This document shows positions 61,364 through 64,000 of a DNA stretch of 64,000 nt, in pieces (position 1 is the first letter of the stretch; each line of letters opens with the position of its first letter). Source of the stretch: Dioscorea cayenensis subsp. rotundata (Eukaryota > Streptophyta > Magnoliopsida > Dioscoreales > Dioscoreaceae); the NCBI RefSeq assembly GCF_009730915.1, contig NC_052496.1:605875-669874 (forward strand). The letters run 5' to 3'. Made by a program: the position numbers and the translations under genes. The notes under the pieces are model-generated. The model ran no database searches and had not been told where the DNA came from. It saw only the letters and a program-made list of their open reading frames with translations.

Positions 61364-63628
61364 GCGATGAGGCTAAGTTTGATGCACACATGCGTATGCA
61401 AATCTTGAGAAGGCGGAGGGAGTTGGGGGATATCAGCACTCGTGAAAAGTCAGCCACTGGTAAGGCATATCACAGCAGATCTTGTTCCAAATTACAAGAT
61501 ATATCACATGCCAGTGATAAGATCTTTCTTTATGGAAAAAGAATGCATTTTGTTTTTCTTTAAATTTGGTGTAAGCTTGTCTTTTGTGGCCGCTGTTTGC
61601 CCTTGTGGCATTCACTGATGCTCCATAGTGGTGAAAAACATCTTATATATATTGGCAAAATTTGAAACCCCCTTTCTTCTTTTTTAATTATCTGTTTATT
61701 TATTCATTTGCTTTTACGTGTTGTGTCTTTACTGATTTATGTGATTTGAATGTTATTGCAGGTAAATCTGGACAGAAGGAGCGTCAAAATTCTCCTCCAA
61801 GGTATTCATTCCAATCCTGATACAAATGCTTTTGATGAGATATTGAATTTATTAATCTTATCTTTTAACTAATTGCATGTTTCATATTAAATAAGATTGT
61901 TCTGAGGCACTCAGACCAGTAATGGTGTGAAAATTTGTTGCTGTCAAAGTTCCAAGAATGCCTCGTAAATACACAGTTATTTTTTAATATATGTGTAGCT
62001 TTGTCTCTTGTATATTGCCATTATTTTAAGTTAATACAGTTATGGTGGTCTTATATGTGCATATAATGCATTATTATCTGTTAAATTTGAATTTGTAGAC
62101 TGGATGATGTAAAGTGATATGTGGAGTATTGCCTCTCACTAATAAATTATGCCTTCATTGCATTTCATTTTGGCTTTGTACTGCTTGCTTGTAATGTTTT
62201 GTCGCATTAAAAGTACGGAATATATCTTCTACTTCCGTGATCACTTCAAAGCTTTGTTGGGTGCTAGCTAATGGTGATTTGCTCCTTTTGGATGTTGGAC
62301 CAGCTACAAATTCTCTTTCCCGAACTTCTTCCCCTTACTGTTTAGGACTCTAAGTCAAAAATGCTAATCTGACAGATACTGTCAACCGCATCACTGTAAA
62401 GGTTGTTAAATGACAGTGAATCTCAAGGTTTTAGAGCCTCAGATGAGATGCCCCATGGTAAACACCACTTGGATTTACCAGTTTACTATATTGATTAACT
62501 CTTAGGTTCCTTGTAGTTGACAGCCATTTGAAATTGGTGAAGTCATGTATTTAGATAGCTACTTTTTGATCTTCTGTTTTCAACTCTTGGTTAAACAGTT
62601 TTCACTTGGTAGAATCTTTCATATTAACCTTTTTCTTGAGATAATGTTTTGATCTCTGAGTTTGTCTGTGGAATAGCTCCTATTCCCTGATTCATAAGGA
62701 TAAACTTATTTTTCTCTTAAGCATTCTTGCAATATAATTTGTAGATGGTTTGCACCACAATTTTTTGTTATGTGATTTTGCAAACATTGTAGGTTGTGGG
62801 TGAACACCACTTGAAAGTCCTTTTTATTTATTTGGAAGTTACTCCGCTTTAAAATTGCAAACTTTATTTTGAACTCCATTCTAAACATGCTTCAACTGTT
62901 GCGCTTCAGGAGAGACACTGAAGAGGATGAGCGACGGAAATTGAAGATCGAAAAACTGTCTATGAAGAAGAAAGGTATAGGTTCTGAAGCTATATCTGAG
63001 CAGCTGGCGAAAGCAGATGCTGACTTGCAACTATTGAACCATGCGGAGCAAGAAAGACAGATGCAGAAACAGAAGAAACGTAGACTCCATGGCCGTGAGG
63101 AAGATGTAAGTTTTGTGAAATTTGTTTTCATATTACTTGAGAAACATTTGTCATCTTCCGGGAAATTAAATCTCTTAAGAAATCAGAAACAACATTTATT
63201 TTACTTGATAAATTACTCTGCTGATCTATTTATTACAGACGCTAGCAAGGCTGGATAAGTTTAGCAAGACCTTAAGTACAAAGCTATCTGTACCTGGTAG
63301 CAGTAAAAATTCCATGGAGACTGATGAGGATAATGAGCCAGGGTGGATGACAAATCAGTTGAAGTTCATTCCTGATTCTTCTGAAAAGGTGTGTGTTACT
63401 ATTGTTCACCGGTTCCTTTCTTAGATGCCCATTGCCATTGCTCTTTCTCTTCTGCCATGATGCTACATTCTGATGGTCATGTTTCAGGATGGTATGGCCC
63501 GGAAAGATGATCCAAACGAATATGTTGTGCTCGATCCTCTTTTAGAGAAGGGGAAAGAAAAGTTCAATAGAATGCAAGCAAAGCTTAAGCGTCGGGAACG
63601 TGAATGGGCTGGAAAGTCTCTTACCTGA
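58818..63628 (+). CDS. Spliceosomal cyclophilin CYP57 / CWC27 homologue
   Basis: Peptidyl-prolyl isomerase-type protein of the activated spliceosome. Ten exons: 58818-59037, 59159-59337, 59412-59510, 59949-60058, 60152-60302, 61207-61459, 61762-61801, 62910-63105, 63239-63388, 63488-63628, giving 512 residues, near the 504 I recall for Arabidopsis CYP57. The cyclophilin domain covers residues 8-165: [53 protein letters not shown]. Catalytic Arg in FHRV and Trp in CDWL are present; the His usual before VFGKV is Asn here. After it come [12 protein letters not shown] and LSFGEE, the CWC27 signature, an Asp run, [18 protein letters not shown], and the C-terminal [19 protein letters not shown]. 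The exon 5 donor could instead be at 60297 (two residues fewer). The ATG sits in a good ACC-ATG-TCG context. Confidence 0.94.
60378..60521. repeat. 72-bp tandem duplication in a CYP57 intron
   Basis: Two adjacent copies (60378-60449, 60450-60521) begin CCTTTCTGATGCATG and differ at only a few bases. They lie in the fifth intron, just after exon 5. Recent local duplication. Confidence 0.85.
61332..61365 (+). repeat. GAT repeat encoding poly-Asp in CYP57
   Basis: About eleven GAT/GGC codons in exon 6 encode [12 protein letters not shown]. It extends an acidic linker between the cyclophilin domain and the FDAHMRMQ motif, and the length may vary. Confidence 0.85.
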
Positions 63629-64000
63629 TGGTTCACTTCAATGTCATAGATCCATGGTAACTATGAATTATTGGTTAGTGGAAGCAAGCACACTCATCTA
63701 CTCATAATTTTCACTAAACTAGAGGGTTGGACTTTGTGGGCTCTATGTGAGATTTGAATACCATTAATTCCTGGTTCTTAGTTTCAAGCTGTTATTTTCC
63801 CATCAACTAGTCTTTGCCGGTTTTGATTACTTTAATCTGTCAATAATAATAAACAAATAATTAGATGATTACTCTCTTTTCCAAAATCAGGAAAAAAAAA
63901 AAGTTTTGTCATTTGATCATGCTTGAACAAATTTGACTAGAAATTTTTCTTGTCCTTCCCTTTGATTATGCTGCTGTTTGTTCTAATATTCTTGTTATTC
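63629..64000 (+). other. 3' flank of CYP57
   Basis: AT-rich sequence holding the 3' UTR. AATAATAATAAACAAATAA near 63842-63860 could serve as the poly(A) signal region. The window ends before another gene is seen. Confidence 0.5.

Noticed and set aside
1-64000. tRNA, rRNA or snoRNA genes
   Set aside because: No cloverleaf with correct boxes or box C/D or H/ACA pair could be supported by eye. A covariance-model search would be needed to exclude small ones.

Overview
This is a 64 kb piece of a flowering-plant nuclear genome. The evidence is split genes with GT-AG introns, AT-rich introns and intergenic DNA with richer exons, plant-only gene families (myosin XI, clade A PP2C, an L18a-like membrane protein), and DNA transposons. 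It could be a monocot, but the species cannot be fixed from the sequence. Nine protein-coding genes were rebuilt by joining exons. For seven of the eight multi-exon models every splice phase agrees; the exon 5 donor of CYP57 has two candidate positions. The ALP1-like gene is a single open frame.

Layout: 766-12225 (+) myosin XI, 38 exons, first codon(s) not found. 13020-15498 (-) the 25 kDa subunit of pre-mRNA cleavage factor Im, 7 exons, 3' end facing the myosin gene. 16436-21753 (-) translation initiation factor eIF5B, 11 exons. 24015-24761 (+) a small L18a-like membrane protein. 25349-27339 (-) a LYAR-type zinc-finger protein. 28287-32556 (-) a HAB1-like clade A protein phosphatase 2C, with three G-box/ABRE motifs about 1 kb upstream and a second ABRE-rich, GC-rich island another 1 kb out. 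44292-45815 (+) a domesticated PIF/Harbinger transposase (ALP1-like). 50590-53306 (+) an unrecognised plant membrane protein. 58818-63628 (+) the spliceosomal cyclophilin CYP57/CWC27. Most genes are housekeeping (transport, RNA processing, translation, splicing); the phosphatase belongs to abscisic-acid signalling. Nothing suggests that they form a cluster with a shared pathway.

The accessory DNA lies mainly in 33.7-44 kb and 45.8-58 kb. Two Mutator-like elements can be delimited exactly. One (36763-39242) has a perfect 9-bp target-site duplication, ~85-bp imperfect terminal inverted repeats, arrays of ~20-bp repeats and a tandemly doubled gene-like insert. The other (57103-58075) has 365-bp inverted repeats, a 10-bp target-site duplication and an exon-like core. 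A 2.7 kb segment occurs twice in direct orientation (46126-48860 and 54195-56907) on either side of the unrecognised membrane-protein gene. A CACTA terminus, a probable LINE fragment and a SINE-like piece are weaker calls.

I saw no prokaryotic-type defence system, CRISPR array, rRNA or convincing tRNA gene. The most unusual items are the composite Mutator-like element, the long-TIR element with its captured exon, the 2.7 kb duplication and the overlapping upstream reading frame of the 50.6 kb gene.
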